The notes under the pieces were generated by a model. The model was not told the origin of the DNA and did not search any database. It was given only the letters and a program-made list of their open reading frames with translations. From contig NZ_RSEJ01000019.1 of NCBI RefSeq assembly GCF_009910675.1, positions 112 through 35,416 of the forward strand: DNA of 35,305 nucleotides, written 5' to 3'. A program made the translations under genes and the position numbers. Within the stretch, counting starts at the first letter, position 1. Every line of letters begins with the position of its first letter. Source of the stretch: Photobacterium alginatilyticum (GTDB lineage Bacteria; Pseudomonadota; Gammaproteobacteria; Enterobacterales; Vibrionaceae). Of this stretch, positions 1 to 8,501 are shown in pieces.

Positions 1-263
1 TTACCCCACCAACTAGCTAATCCCACCTGGGCTAATCTTAGCGCGAGAGGCCCGAAGGTCCCCCTCTTTGGCCCGTAGGCATTATGCGGTATTAGCTATC
101 GTTTCCAATAGTTATCCCCCACACTAAGGCATATTCCCAGGCATTACTCACCCGTCCGCCGCTCGCCGCCCAACAAATCTCAATGTTGTCGCTGCCGCTC
201 GACTTGCATGTGTTAGGCCTGCCGCCAGCGTTCAATCTGAGCCATGATCAAACTCTTCAATTA
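1..263 (-). rRNA. rrs: 16S ribosomal RNA, 5' end (partial)
   Basis: Read on the minus strand, the segment begins with the canonical small-subunit start (AATTGAAGAGTTTGATCATG, then GCTCAGATTGAACGCTGGCG) and continues through the V1/V2 region to the window edge, where it is cut. Only about the first 263 nt of roughly 1.5 kb are present. The 5' boundary is placed by alignment with the E. coli start and is good to within a few bases. It is the first gene of an rRNA operon transcribed out of the window. The neighbourhood of clpB, pgeF, rluD and bamD matches the E. coli rrnG surroundings. Confidence 0.97.
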
Positions 264-500
264 AAGTTTTGTTGTTACCGAAGTAACGGCTCAATGAATA
301 CTGATTGTTCTAACTAAGTTAGAACGAATTGACTGTGCCAAATAATAAGTAAACTTAGTATTTGTATTGGTCACTCAGTTCATTGATATAATCTTTTCGA
401 CTATTCATTTCACGAGTGCCCACACAGATTGCATGGTCAAATTGTTAAAGAACAATCCGATACGTTGCTGGCTTAAGTTGCCGTGCTCCGTGTCGGTGAG
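264..500 (-). promoter_or_regulatory. rRNA operon leader with boxA antitermination site
   Basis: This is the transcribed leader between the P1 promoter and mature 16S. BoxA is visible at 435-454 (minus strand TGTTCTTTAACAATTTGACC), the NusB/NusE-binding element that makes rRNA transcription resistant to Rho. Further down, an 8-bp inverted repeat (GTTCTAAC, 3-nt loop, GTTAGAAC) at 307-325 forms a leader hairpin. The motifs are seen directly; antitermination is inferred from the known role of boxA in rrn operons. Confidence 0.85.
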
Positions 501-505
501 GCGGC

Positions 506-533
506 ATTATAGAGACTTGGATTCCGTTGGCAA
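506..533 (-). promoter_or_regulatory. rRNA P1 promoter
   Basis: On the minus strand TTGCCA (528-533) and TATAAT (506-511) are 16 bp apart, the short spacing typical of rrn P1 promoters. The -10 is followed by a GC-rich discriminator (GCCGCCTCACC), as expected for stringent (ppGpp/DksA) control. An A/T-rich tract just upstream, about 534-560, resembles an UP element. Transcription would start near 497-500. Confidence 0.85.
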
Positions 534-633
534 GGCTATTTTTGAAATAAATCACCAAAAACAACCCAACCGGACAAATTGTGAACAACAAGCTTAATTT
601 GACACAATAAATCACCAATATTGACGCAGTGAT

Positions 634-1302
634 TTATAAGTTAGCCTGCTCTTGGATACGTAGAGCCAGTTCTTGCGGCAAAGAAAGCGCACTCGCCAAT
701 TGATCTAGATATGCCTTCTCTAAAAAATGGTCGACATCGATTGCCAGTAGTGAGACTAAGTACACTTCCGATGCCTGCTCGAGATTTGATACCTCAGAAG
801 CAATCACTTGTGGGTCAAGTGGTTCATTTATCCAACGGTTTATCAGCCCTTCCACATCTTGAGCGATATTCTGCTGTTGCAACCATTGCGCTATGGCTTG
901 TTTTTCATTGCTATCAATATGTCCATCTGCTTTCGCCGCAAAAACCATGGCTTTAATCAGTATTTGTGGGTCAACAATCGACGTATGGTTATAAGACAGC
1001 GACTCAGATGGCCGGCCTTCCTCGTTGTTTGAGGCCGGCTTCCATTCAACGTTCTCTCCCTGCTGCCATTTTTTATACGCCTGGTAAGCCAGCGTACCAA
1101 CGACAGCGGTCCCTCCTAGCATGGCAGCTTTCTTCCCATATTTCGTCGCCAGCTTACGGCTTTTTTTATTGCCTAGCACCGCGCCCATTAGCCCACCAGC
1201 AGCAGCCCCTTTTAGCAAGTCAGTTTTACCAGACGACGGCTTGGAAGAACTATCGACATATTTACTGGCCTGATTCAACAATTGATCCATAAGGCTTTTC
1301 AT
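634..1302 (-). CDS. DUF533 / YebE-like inner-membrane protein with TerB-like domain
   Basis: This 222-residue protein has a charged N-terminus, a glycine-rich stretch at about residues 32-45 and a hydrophobic segment near 60-75 that is probably membrane-inserted. The C-terminal half is acidic and helical, with AKADGHIDSNEKQAI at about 123-137. That D-G-x-I-D-x-x-E pattern is typical of TerB/DUF533 tellurite-resistance-like domains. E. coli YebE is the nearest named relative; its molecular function is not known. The ATG is supported by a strong ribosome site (TAAGGAGAATCT before the ATG). It stands alone between the rRNA promoter and a small secreted protein gene. An A/T-rich 9-bp inverted repeat (607-637) overlaps its stop codon. 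Confidence 0.85.
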   Translation of the reverse strand: MKSLMDQLLNQASKYVDSSSKPSSGKTDLLKGAAAGGLMGAVLGNKKSRKLATKYGKKAAMLGGTAVVGTLAYQAYKKWQQGENVEWKPASNNEEGRPSESLSYNHTSIVDPQILIKAMVFAAKADGHIDSNEKQAIAQWLQQQNIAQDVEGLINRWINEPLDPQVIASEVSNLEQASEVYLVSLLAIDVDHFLEKAYLDQLASALSLPQELALRIQEQANL

Positions 1303-1514
1303 AGATTCTCCTTACTATTCGCAAACTCCACAATGCTCTCAACCAACAGAGCAACAATGACAACATTGTGACAAAACAGAAATCCCCAGAAATCAAAAGC
1401 AGACTAACGCAGTCAAAATGAATCGAATATGAATCTTCAGTAAAGCTAGGTAAAGGAGCGTCAACACTATCGCACCAAGCTCCATTTCACCTACTTCTCA
1501 TTCAACATGCAGAA

Positions 1515-1886
1515 TTACGGTTGGCACTGTGAAATATCTATAGAAACATGCCCTTTACTGTTCATCAATTCAGTCATGGCGTCATAAGAACCTAAGTACT
1601 CACTACTCAGAGTGATCACTAACTGTTCCTCACTATCAGAATCAGCATAATAAGAAAGGCTGACATTGACTGCCGATCTTTCTTCAAAGGCACTACTGGC
1701 CATTATCCCCTTCAGGTAATCGACTTTTTGTTTAACGATTTGTCCAGCACTCGAACCTTTTGCATAGTCCTCCAAATAAATTAACGTGACTTGCGCCCCC
1801 GAGGCTAAATCACATTTCGCAGCCCAGCCTGTTACTGGCAGCATCCCTATAACAGCGATAAAGCAACATAACCACTTACCAACCAT
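1515..1886 (-). CDS. Small secreted protein of unknown function
   Basis: This is a 123-residue protein starting at ATG 1886, which follows a good ribosome site (GAAAGGATAG, about 9 nt upstream). The frame stays open upstream to a TTG at 1970, but that extension would bury the signal peptide and has no ribosome site. Residues 1-23 form a signal peptide (MVGKWLCCFIAVIGMLPVTGWAA), so the product is probably periplasmic. The mature part has one Cys near its N-terminus (AAKCDLAS) and one near its C-terminus (ISQCQP), which could form a disulfide. The rest looks like a small mixed alpha/beta domain. I do not recognise a family, and no neighbour suggests a role. Confidence 0.6.
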   Translation of the reverse strand: MVGKWLCCFIAVIGMLPVTGWAAKCDLASGAQVTLIYLEDYAKGSSAGQIVKQKVDYLKGIMASSAFEERSAVNVSLSYYADSDSEEQLVITLSSEYLGSYDAMTELMNSKGHVSIDISQCQP

Positions 1887-2096
1887 ACAAATGACTATCC
1901 TTTCAGAACTTTTAACTTTGTCTACGACAATAAGAGTGGGCAAAGTTTCTACGGGTTTAGTGCTTTTCAAAAGAACGACTAGTTATTGTTGCGAGATGAT
2001 TCCCTTCGCCTTAAAGGTTTATATAAGAAATTTCATGAAAACTGCATAGCACATACAAGATCGCCAGAAATTAACGAACCATGCGGCATAGCTAGC

Positions 2097-2134
2097 AATA
2101 AAAAGCCCCCGCTTTAACTTAAAGCGAGGGCTTT
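2097..2134 (-). terminator. Rho-independent terminator of clpB
   Basis: On the minus strand a stem of about 14 bp with one G-U pair (AAAGCCCTCGCTTT / AAAGCGGGGGCTTT) and a 5-nt loop is followed by TTTTTATT. It lies 40 bp after the clpB stop. Confidence 0.85.
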
Positions 2135-2174
2135 AGATCTCAGTAACGTTCGATATCCATCGAACCATCAGCAG

Positions 2175-4748
2175 TTATTGCTTGGCTGTGATCCGATCGT
2201 TTTCAGCAACCAGATTAATCACTTTCCCCGTTACGAACTTACCCGAGAGAATATCTTGAGCTAACGGATTCTCGATATAATGCTGGATAGCACGTTTTAA
2301 CGGTCTTGCTCCAAAGACAGGATCAAAGCCCGCCTTAGCAATCAATTCCAACGCACTCTCATGCAACGCAAGCTGGTAGTCTTTCTCTTCCAGCCGCTTA
2401 ATCAAACGTGTGACCTGAATATTGGCGATATTCTTGATGTGCTCTTCACCAAGCGGATGGAATACCACCGTTTCGTCAACCCGGTTAATGAACTCGGGGC
2501 GGAAATGATGGCCGACCACTTCCATTACGGTATTTTTGATCCCCTCATAATCAAGCTCACCAAAGTGCTCCTGAATGCGATCAGAGCCAAGGTTGGACGT
2601 CATGATAATGACGCTATTTCGAAAGTCGACAGTTCGCCCCTGCCCATCGGTCAGGCGCCCGTCATCAAGTACCTGCAACAGAATATTGAACACATCAGGA
2701 TGGGCCTTCTCGACCTCATCAAGCAAAATCACAGAATATGGCCGACGGCGAATAGCTTCTGTCAGGTAGCCGCCTTCTTCATAGCCGACATAACCTGGAG
2801 GAGCACCAACCAAGCGGGCAACGGAATGCTTTTCCATAAATTCGGACATGTCGATCCGCACCATGGAATCTTCACTGTCAAACATAAAGTGCGCCAAGGA
2901 TTTACAAAGCTCTGTTTTACCAACCCCGGTCGGGCCAAGGAATAAGAAGGAGCCTATCGGTCGGTTTGGATCAGAAAGTCCGGCACGACTACGACGAATC
3001 GCATTGGCTACCGCCTCGACAGCCTCATCCTGACCAATCACACGTTTGTGCAGTGCCTGCTCCATTCGCAGTAGCTTGTCTCGCTCTCCTTCCAGCATCT
3101 TGGCAACAGGAATACCAGTCTGGCGTGATAGTACTTCGGCAATTTCTGCATCGGTAACCTTGTTTTTCAACAAGCTCATCTCCTGCATCTCAGCCTGAGC
3201 AGCCAGATCCAGCTGTTTCTCCAGCTCAGGGATTTTGCCGTACTGGAGCTCTGACATCCGGTTGAGATCACCGGCACGACGCGCTATTTCCATATCGGTA
3301 CGCGCTTGCTCCAGCTCCGTCTTAATATACTGAGTACCAGAAAGAGCGGCCTTCTCGGCATTCCACACCTCTTCCAGTTCAGCATATTCTCGCTCTTTGG
3401 TATCCAGCTCTTCGGATAAATCCTTTAATCGTTTCTGGCTTGCCTCATCACTTTCTTTTTCCAGCGCCTGCTGCTCGATCTTAAGCTGGATAATCCGGCG
3501 ATCGAGGCGGTCCAATGACTCTGGCTTGGAATCAATCTGCATACGGATACTGGAGGCGGCCTCATCGATCAAATCAATTGCCTTATCCGGTAATTGTCTG
3601 TCTGAGATATAGCGGTGTGACAAACCAGCCGCAGCAACAATAGCAGGATCGGTAATTTCAACATGGTGGTGAAGCTCATAACGCTCTTTCAGACCACGTA
3701 AAATCGCAACGGTATCTTCGACTGTCGGTTCATCCACCAGCACCTTCTGGAATCGTCGTTCCAATGCTGCATCTTTTTCGATGTACTGACGATACTCATC
3801 CAGCGTCGTGGCGCCCACACAGTGCAGCTCACCTCGCGCCAGGGCCGGCTTGAGCATATTACCGGCATCCATCGAGCCTTCGCCTTTTCCGGCACCGACC
3901 ATAGTGTGCAGTTCATCGATAAATAATATGATGTTGCCTTCTTCCTGAGAAAGCTCGTTGAGGACCGATTTTAGTCGCTCTTCGAATTCACCGCGATATT
4001 TTGCCCCGGCGATGAGCGCCCCCATGTCCAGAGACAGGACGCGTTTATGGCGAAGTCCTTCCGGTACCTCCCCATTAATAATTCGCTGCGCAAGCCCTTC
4101 AACAATAGCGGTTTTACCGACACCTGGCTCACCAATAATCACCGGGTTATTTTTGGTACGACGCTGAAGCACCTGGATTGTGCGCCGAATTTCATCATCA
4201 CGACCAATCACAGGATCAAGCTTGCCCTGCTCTGCCCGTTCAGTCAGATCAATGGTGAACTTTTCCAATGCCTGACGGTTTTCTTCGGCATTGGGATCAT
4301 CAACCTTCTGACCACCACGGACTTGCTCGATGGCCTTTTCGATCTTCTCGTCTGTCAGTCCTTTCTGTTTCAACAACTGCCCCAACGGACCTTTGTCGTC
4401 AACGGCAGCCAAAATGAATAATTCAGAAGAAATGTATTTGTCTTTACGCTTTTGGGCCAGCTTGTCGCACATGTTCAGGAGCATCCCCATCCCATGAGAC
4501 AGCTGCACATCACCACCGATACCACTGACTTTAGGCAAGTGATCCAGTAACTCGGACAAGCCAGAGCGTAATTGGGAAATATCGACATTCAGCATTGTCA
4601 GCAACGGGCGAATCGTACTGCCATCCTGATTAAGCAACGCCACCATCAGGTGGGTCGGCTCGATATACTGATGGTCTCGCCCTAAAGCCAGCGACTGTGC
4701 ATCAGATATCGCCATTTGAAACTTGCTGGTAAATCGGTCAAGACGCAT
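2175..4748 (-). CDS. clpB: ClpB protein disaggregase (Hsp100 AAA+ chaperone)
   Basis: With start ATG 4748 the protein has 857 residues, the same length as E. coli ClpB. An upstream in-frame start at 4802 would cover the promoter and is rejected; GGAGGA lies 5 nt before the chosen ATG. Domain order: Clp N-terminal domain (about 1-145), first AAA+ module with Walker [10 protein letters not shown] (about 205) and Walker B ILFIDELH, coiled-coil middle domain (about 410-525, rich in E/K/Q), and second AAA+ module with GPTGVGKTE (about 605) and [11 protein letters not shown]. ClpB threads aggregated proteins through its hexamer together with DnaK/DnaJ/GrpE in the cytosol. A sigma32-type promoter precedes it and a terminator follows, so it is a single-gene heat-shock unit. 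Confidence 0.98.
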   Translation of the reverse strand: MRLDRFTSKFQMAISDAQSLALGRDHQYIEPTHLMVALLNQDGSTIRPLLTMLNVDISQLRSGLSELLDHLPKVSGIGGDVQLSHGMGMLLNMCDKLAQKRKDKYISSELFILAAVDDKGPLGQLLKQKGLTDEKIEKAIEQVRGGQKVDDPNAEENRQALEKFTIDLTERAEQGKLDPVIGRDDEIRRTIQVLQRRTKNNPVIIGEPGVGKTAIVEGLAQRIINGEVPEGLRHKRVLSLDMGALIAGAKYRGEFEERLKSVLNELSQEEGNIILFIDELHTMVGAGKGEGSMDAGNMLKPALARGELHCVGATTLDEYRQYIEKDAALERRFQKVLVDEPTVEDTVAILRGLKERYELHHHVEITDPAIVAAAGLSHRYISDRQLPDKAIDLIDEAASSIRMQIDSKPESLDRLDRRIIQLKIEQQALEKESDEASQKRLKDLSEELDTKEREYAELEEVWNAEKAALSGTQYIKTELEQARTDMEIARRAGDLNRMSELQYGKIPELEKQLDLAAQAEMQEMSLLKNKVTDAEIAEVLSRQTGIPVAKMLEGERDKLLRMEQALHKRVIGQDEAVEAVANAIRRSRAGLSDPNRPIGSFLFLGPTGVGKTELCKSLAHFMFDSEDSMVRIDMSEFMEKHSVARLVGAPPGYVGYEEGGYLTEAIRRRPYSVILLDEVEKAHPDVFNILLQVLDDGRLTDGQGRTVDFRNSVIIMTSNLGSDRIQEHFGELDYEGIKNTVMEVVGHHFRPEFINRVDETVVFHPLGEEHIKNIANIQVTRLIKRLEEKDYQLALHESALELIAKAGFDPVFGARPLKRAIQHYIENPLAQDILSGKFVTGKVINLVAENDRITAKQ

Positions 4749-4781
4749 AAGTCCTCCATATATCATCCTTTCTCTCGATAG

Positions 4782-4810
4782 ATATGGTGGTACACAAAAC
4801 ACTTTTCAAC
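4782..4810 (-). promoter_or_regulatory. Sigma32-type heat-shock promoter of clpB
   Basis: On the minus strand GTTGAAA (4804-4810), 14 bp, then CACCATAT (4782-4789) fits the RpoH consensus CTTGAAA-N13-15-CCCATNT closely. The clpB ribosome site is about 30 bp downstream. The sequence match is direct; heat-shock control is inferred from the known regulation of clpB. Confidence 0.75.
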
Positions 4811-4906
4811 CAATGAATCCTTTCATTCTTTCTATGTTACGCAGAAATTCACGAGCGTAATTCTTTACAGATAACAGAGTGTGTGGGCCAACTTTCCCAT
4901 AGATAC

Positions 4907-4935
4907 CAAAAGCCCCCGTATCACTACGAGGGCTT
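4907..4935 (-). terminator. Rho-independent terminator of rluD-pgeF
   Basis: On the minus strand GCCCTCGTA, a 4-nt loop and TACGGGGGC (one G-U pair) are followed by TTTTGG. It lies 44 bp after the pgeF stop. Confidence 0.8.
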
Positions 4936-4978
4936 CATTATTTTGCCAAAACTCAGGGTATAACGATTCAAAATCAGG

Positions 4979-5710
4979 CTATTGGCTTGTAATCCAAATC
5001 AGCGAGGCCTGCCTGCCTGTTACTCCGTCTCGTCGGTATGAGTAAAAACGCTCCGGACTGCTGAATGTGCAGAAATCACCGCCATAGATCTTGCTAACCC
5101 CGGCTCGATACAACCGTTGGCGGGCCAGCACATACAAATCAGCCAGCCATTTATCACCGTAAGGTTTAAAGGCCTGCTCGGCCTGGGGCAAGTCGGCAAC
5201 AAATTGCTCCCGAACTTCATTCCCCACTTCAAAGGCATTCGGCCCAATTGCCGGCCCGAGCCAGGCTAGGATCTGATCAGCCGGTGCATGGAAGGTATCC
5301 AGAGCAGCCTCGATGATCCCATCAGCGGCACCACGCCAGCCGGCATGTACTGCAGCAACCTGAGTACCGGCACTATCACACAGTAAAATAGGCAAACAGT
5401 CGGCCGTCATCACTGCACAAGCTATATCTGCAACACGGGTATAGCTTCCGTCGGCATCCGGTGTTGCCGCCAATGGCGCATTCACCCCGATAACCGTCGT
5501 GCTATGGGTTTGGTTTAGCCAAGCCGGCGATTCTGCCAGCCCGAGTTCTTGCTGTAATTGAGTGCGATTACACTGAACGTGTTCTATGTTGTCCCCGACA
5601 TGCAAGCCTAAGTTCAGCCCCTGATAAGGCTGTAGACTTATCCCTCCCTCACGGGTGGTCGAAACGGCTTTAATATTGGCCGGAGCCGGCCAGTCAGGAA
5701 CAATAAACAC
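4979..5710 (-). CDS. pgeF: PgeF/YfiH peptidoglycan editing factor (laccase-domain protein)
   Basis: This 243-residue protein belongs to the YfiH/DUF152 family. Metal-ligand residues of the family are present: His69 (NQTHS), Cys105 (TADCLPILL) and His122 (VHAGWRG). E. coli YfiH is reported to keep mis-incorporated amino acids such as L-serine out of peptidoglycan precursors, and related proteins act on purine nucleosides. Which activity matters here cannot be read from the sequence. It starts with GTG one nucleotide after the rluD stop (TAA-G-GTG), so the two genes are translationally coupled in one operon, the same order as in E. coli. Confidence 0.93.
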   Translation of the reverse strand: MFIVPDWPAPANIKAVSTTREGGISLQPYQGLNLGLHVGDNIEHVQCNRTQLQQELGLAESPAWLNQTHSTTVIGVNAPLAATPDADGSYTRVADIACAVMTADCLPILLCDSAGTQVAAVHAGWRGAADGIIEAALDTFHAPADQILAWLGPAIGPNAFEVGNEVREQFVADLPQAEQAFKPYGDKWLADLYVLARQRLYRAGVSKIYGGDFCTFSSPERFYSYRRDGVTGRQASLIWITSQ

Positions 5711-5711
5711 C

Positions 5712-6686
5712 TTAGTAATCGTCCTCGTGATGCTCTTCTTTGTCTTGGCGCAGAATATTGATCATTGCAACCATATCGATAGGAAGCGGCGCATGCCATT
5801 CCATCAATTCACCCGTGATTGGGTGGTCAAGACGCAGCATACGCGCATGCAGAGCCTGACGATCAAACGCACGAAGCGCCTGGATCAGCTCGTCAGATGC
5901 ATGACGAGGCGGACGCGGACGACCACCGTAAGTTGCATCACCCACCAGCGGATGCGTCAGGTAAGACATATGAACACGGATCTGGTGAGTTCGCCCCGTT
6001 TCAAGACGAAGAACAATACGCGTATGCTCACGGAAGTGTTCAGCAACCCGATAATGCGTAATCGCCGGCTTGCCCAGTTCATGGACAGCCATGCAGGTAC
6101 GCTTGGTCGAATGACGGCCAATCGGCTTTTCTACTGTACCGCCTCCGGTCATCTTACCCATCGCAATCGCTTCATATTCACGGGTAATTTTACGCTTCTG
6201 CAACGCGCGAACCAGACGGGTCTGGGCTTGAATGGTTTTAGCGACAACCATCAGGCCTGTCGTATCTTTATCCAGACGGTGAACAATCCCCGCACGAGGT
6301 ACTTCTGCCAACTCAGGGCAATGATGCAGCAAGGCATTCAATACCGTACCATCTGGTGTACCGGCTCCCGGGTGGACAACAAAATCACGTGGCTTGTTGA
6401 TCACCAGGATATGTTCATCTTCATAAACAATATCGAGCGGAATGTCCTGGGCCTCCCAGCGCACTTCGTCCTCGACTTCTGCCTGAACGAAAAGTGCTTC
6501 TCCGCCCATCATTTTTGTACGTGGTTTATTAACGACTTTGCCGTCAACGGAAACCATGTCATTCAAAATCCATTCTTTGATCCGCGAACGCGAATAATCC
6601 GGATATAATTCAGCGAGAACCTGATCAAGTCGAAGACCTAGCTGGCTCTCATTTACTGTATTTGTTAACTCAATTTGCTGTGCCAT
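5712..6686 (-). CDS. rluD: RluD 23S rRNA pseudouridine synthase
   Basis: This 324-residue protein carries an N-terminal S4 RNA-binding domain (about 18-80) and a RluA-family catalytic domain with the signature GIVHRLDKDTTGL; the catalytic Asp is residue 139, the same number as in E. coli. It makes pseudouridines 1911, 1915 and 1917 in helix 69 of 23S rRNA, needed for normal ribosome assembly and termination. The start MAQQIELT at ATG 6686 matches E. coli MAQRVQLT; an upstream TTG at 6701 is less likely. It is divergent from bamD, as in E. coli, and forms an operon with pgeF. Confidence 0.97.
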   Translation of the reverse strand: MAQQIELTNTVNESQLGLRLDQVLAELYPDYSRSRIKEWILNDMVSVDGKVVNKPRTKMMGGEALFVQAEVEDEVRWEAQDIPLDIVYEDEHILVINKPRDFVVHPGAGTPDGTVLNALLHHCPELAEVPRAGIVHRLDKDTTGLMVVAKTIQAQTRLVRALQKRKITREYEAIAMGKMTGGGTVEKPIGRHSTKRTCMAVHELGKPAITHYRVAEHFREHTRIVLRLETGRTHQIRVHMSYLTHPLVGDATYGGRPRPPRHASDELIQALRAFDRQALHARMLRLDHPITGELMEWHAPLPIDMVAMINILRQDKEEHHEDDY

Positions 6687-6825
6687 AGCGAACTTTTTCA
6701 AAAAGCGTGGGACTAAACGTCAAACGCTGCGTAAAATAACCTAATAGTGTCATTGTATCTGTTAACGGCTCCGTCCGTAATGGATCCACAGAAATAAAAT
6801 TTTTATCAAGGAAACAGACACCGCA

Positions 6826-7551
6826 ATGAAACGCCTGACAATTACGACTTTTCTTGCCGTTGCCATTCTTTCAGGCTGTTCAAGCACTGAAGAAGTAGTG
6901 CCAGATGTACCGCCATCAGAGCTGTATGCAACTGCTCAGCAGGCACTACAAAGTGGAAGCTGGATAACCGCAATCGAACAACTGGAAGCATTAGATTCTC
7001 GCTATCCGTTTGGCGCCTACTCAGAACAAGTGCAGCTTGATCTGATTTATGCCTACTACAAGAACGATGATTTAGCGCTTGGCGAAGCAACGATTGACCG
7101 CTTTAACCGTCTGAACCCAGCCCATGAAAAAGCAGATTGGGTTCTGTATATGCGTGGCCTGACCAATATGGCGCAGGACCGCAGCTTTATGCACGACCTG
7201 TTTAGCATCGATCGTCACGACCGGGATCCCGAGCCGTCACGCAAGGCTTTCCGTGACTTCAAGCGCCTGATCGAGCGCTATCCAAATAGCCATTATGCCG
7301 CTGATGCCAAAGCACGAATGACCTACCTGAAGAATCGACTGGCCGATTATGAGCTGGCAACTGCCGACTTCTATATTCGCCGCGAAGCCTGGGTTGCCGC
7401 AATCAATCGTGCCCAACTTATCCAGCGCCAGTACCCGGACACCCGCGCAGCCCGCCAGTCTCTGGAGCTAATGGTCGTTGCCTATGAACAGCTCGGCCTG
7501 CAGGAACCGCTTGAACACACCAAGCAACTTATTGCCCTCAACCCGCAATAA
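6826..7551 (+). CDS. bamD: BamD outer-membrane assembly lipoprotein
   Basis: This 241-residue lipoprotein has a signal peptide ending in the lipobox LSGC, with Cys18 as the lipidated residue, followed by TPR repeats (about 30-230), including the conserved segments SGSWITAIEQLEALDSRYPF and RYPNSHYAADAKARM. BamD is the essential partner of BamA in the BAM complex, which inserts beta-barrel proteins into the outer membrane. Length and residues agree with E. coli BamD (245). An AAGGAAA ribosome site lies about 12 nt before the ATG. It is divergent from rluD and ends in its own terminator. Confidence 0.97.
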   Translation: MKRLTITTFLAVAILSGCSSTEEVVPDVPPSELYATAQQALQSGSWITAIEQLEALDSRYPFGAYSEQVQLDLIYAYYKNDDLALGEATIDRFNRLNPAHEKADWVLYMRGLTNMAQDRSFMHDLFSIDRHDRDPEPSRKAFRDFKRLIERYPNSHYAADAKARMTYLKNRLADYELATADFYIRREAWVAAINRAQLIQRQYPDTRAARQSLELMVVAYEQLGLQEPLEHTKQLIALNPQ

Positions 7552-7575
7552 GCAAATACCATCACCGAAATGAAA

Positions 7576-7604
7576 AACAGCAGCCTAATGGCTGCTGTTT
7601 TTTT
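7576..7604 (+). terminator. Rho-independent terminator of bamD
   Basis: A perfect 10-bp stem (AACAGCAGCC / GGCTGCTGTT) with loop TAAT is followed by a T run, 24 bp after the bamD stop. The 250 bases from here to the CRP site before raiA contain no gene I can support. Confidence 0.93.
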
Positions 7605-7858
7605 ATCAATAATTTTGCGTGATGTTGGGCTCAAGCCATAAACGGGTATTGATTAACACTATAAAAAAGCGGACAATTTTCACCCAAGCTATTGTTATAG
7701 TTCGAATTTAATCCCTAGTTAGCACCAGCCACCAGCGTTCCTAATACCTTCATACTGCCTTAATTAATTCATCCTCGACAAGCACTTTCGTCAAACTTTT
7801 TTGCAACAAGCAAAGCCGGATCACAGAATTTTTCTAGACATTATCGCAAGCACCCAAG

Positions 7859-7874
7859 TGTGACTACCGTCACA
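7859..7874 (+). promoter_or_regulatory. CRP (cAMP receptor protein) site upstream of raiA
   Basis: TGTGA-CTACCG-TCACA matches the CRP core consensus TGTGA-N6-TCACA at every defined position. Its centre is 76 bp before the raiA ATG. A weak -10-like stretch (TAGTAATCT, 7892-7900) lies where a class II CRP-dependent promoter would need it. The motif is direct; activation of raiA is inferred, in line with CRP control of ribosome-hibernation genes in E. coli. Confidence 0.75.
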
Positions 7875-7942
7875 TTATTAAGCCGGAATTTTAGTAATCT
7901 GAAGTTAACCCAACGAAGGGTAGCAAAAGAGGAAAGATAATT

Positions 7943-8290
7943 ATGACAGTAAACATCACCGGCAAAAACCTTGATATCACCCCTGCTATCCGCGAACGTA
8001 TTGAGTTTAAATTCAAGAAGTTAGAAAAGTACCAAGTTCCACTAATCAGTAAAAATGCAGCTATCAGTACAGAACCTGGCAAACAATTCAAAATTGAAGC
8101 ATCTGCTGCCATTCCAGGAGGTCAACTAGTCGCCTCAGCAGAGCATGACGATATGTACGGTGCCATTACTGAGGTTTACCAAAAACTGGAACGCCAGCTG
8201 AAGAAACAAGCTCATAAGCCAACAGCACGTCGCGCCAGCCATAGCAGCAAGCCCGGGGTTGAAGAAACAGAAGAAGAAGCTGAAGCATAA
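7943..8290 (+). CDS. raiA: RaiA/YfiA ribosome-associated inhibitor (hibernation factor)
   Basis: This 115-residue protein fits the short HPF/RaiA family (113 in E. coli YfiA). It shows the typical opening VNITGKNLDITPAIRERIE, the helix HDDMYGAITEVYQKLERQL and an acidic C-terminal tail (EETEEEAEA). That tail marks RaiA rather than short HPF. RaiA sits in the 30S decoding channel and blocks translation in stationary phase or cold, keeping ribosomes as inactive 70S. GAGGAAAG supplies the ribosome site. It is alone between the CRP site and a hairpin-rich region leading to pheA, the same neighbour as in E. coli. Confidence 0.95.
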   Translation: MTVNITGKNLDITPAIRERIEFKFKKLEKYQVPLISKNAAISTEPGKQFKIEASAAIPGGQLVASAEHDDMYGAITEVYQKLERQLKKQAHKPTARRASHSSKPGVEETEEEAEA

Positions 8291-8311
8291 TTATTTAAGA
8301 GGATTACAGCG

Positions 8312-8377
8312 TTGTTTACCTTCTAGTATGAAAGGGTAAACAATCCCAAGCAGCCCTGCCCATGCAGGGCTGTTTAC
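8312..8377 (+). terminator. Tandem hairpins after raiA (likely terminator)
   Basis: Hairpin one pairs TTGTTTACC (8312-8320) with GGTAAACAA (8335-8343). Hairpin two is a perfect 9-bp stem CAGCCCTGC (8351-8359) / GCAGGGCTG (8364-8372) with loop CCAT, followed by the T-rich TTTACTTTCTGCTT. Hairpin two is the probable raiA terminator. The T tract is imperfect, so read-through is possible. Confidence 0.6.
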
Positions 8378-8384
8378 TTTCTGC

Positions 8385-8413
8385 TTGACAAGGCCTTACC
8401 GGCTGAATAATGT
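8385..8413 (+). promoter_or_regulatory. pheA promoter
   Basis: A perfect -35 TTGACA (8385-8390) stands just after the raiA terminator. The -10 is either AATAAT (8406-8411, spacer 15) or TAATGT (8408-8413, spacer 17). Transcription from here would include the leader peptide and attenuator downstream. Confidence 0.6.
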
Positions 8414-8450
8414 TGAGTCATATTCATCACAAAATACACCGTTATTACCA

Positions 8451-8501
8451 ATGCGATTACTTAACCTGTTTTTCTTTAGCTTCTTTTTTATGTCACCTTA
8501 A
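8451..8501 (+). CDS. pheL: PheL phenylalanine operon leader peptide
   Basis: This 16-residue peptide, MRLLNLFFFSFFFMSP, has six Phe in seven consecutive positions apart from one Ser (residues 7-13). It plays the role of E. coli PheL: with enough charged tRNA-Phe the ribosome runs to the stop, and when Phe is scarce it stalls on the Phe codons. No clear ribosome site is visible. The assignment rests on composition, on its place between the pheA promoter and attenuator, and on the match of its Phe codons to the pairing segments. Confidence 0.85.
   Translation: MRLLNLFFFSFFFMSP

Noticed and set aside
607..637. A/T-rich 9-bp inverted repeat at the DUF533 gene stop as terminator
   Set aside because: The stem is almost all A-T with a 13-nt loop and no T run, so termination is not convincing.
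5655..6608. 317-codon plus-strand frame opposite rluD and pgeF
   Set aside because: It runs antisense to the catalytic domain of RluD. Its translation is low-complexity in Arg, His and Thr with no recognisable domain.
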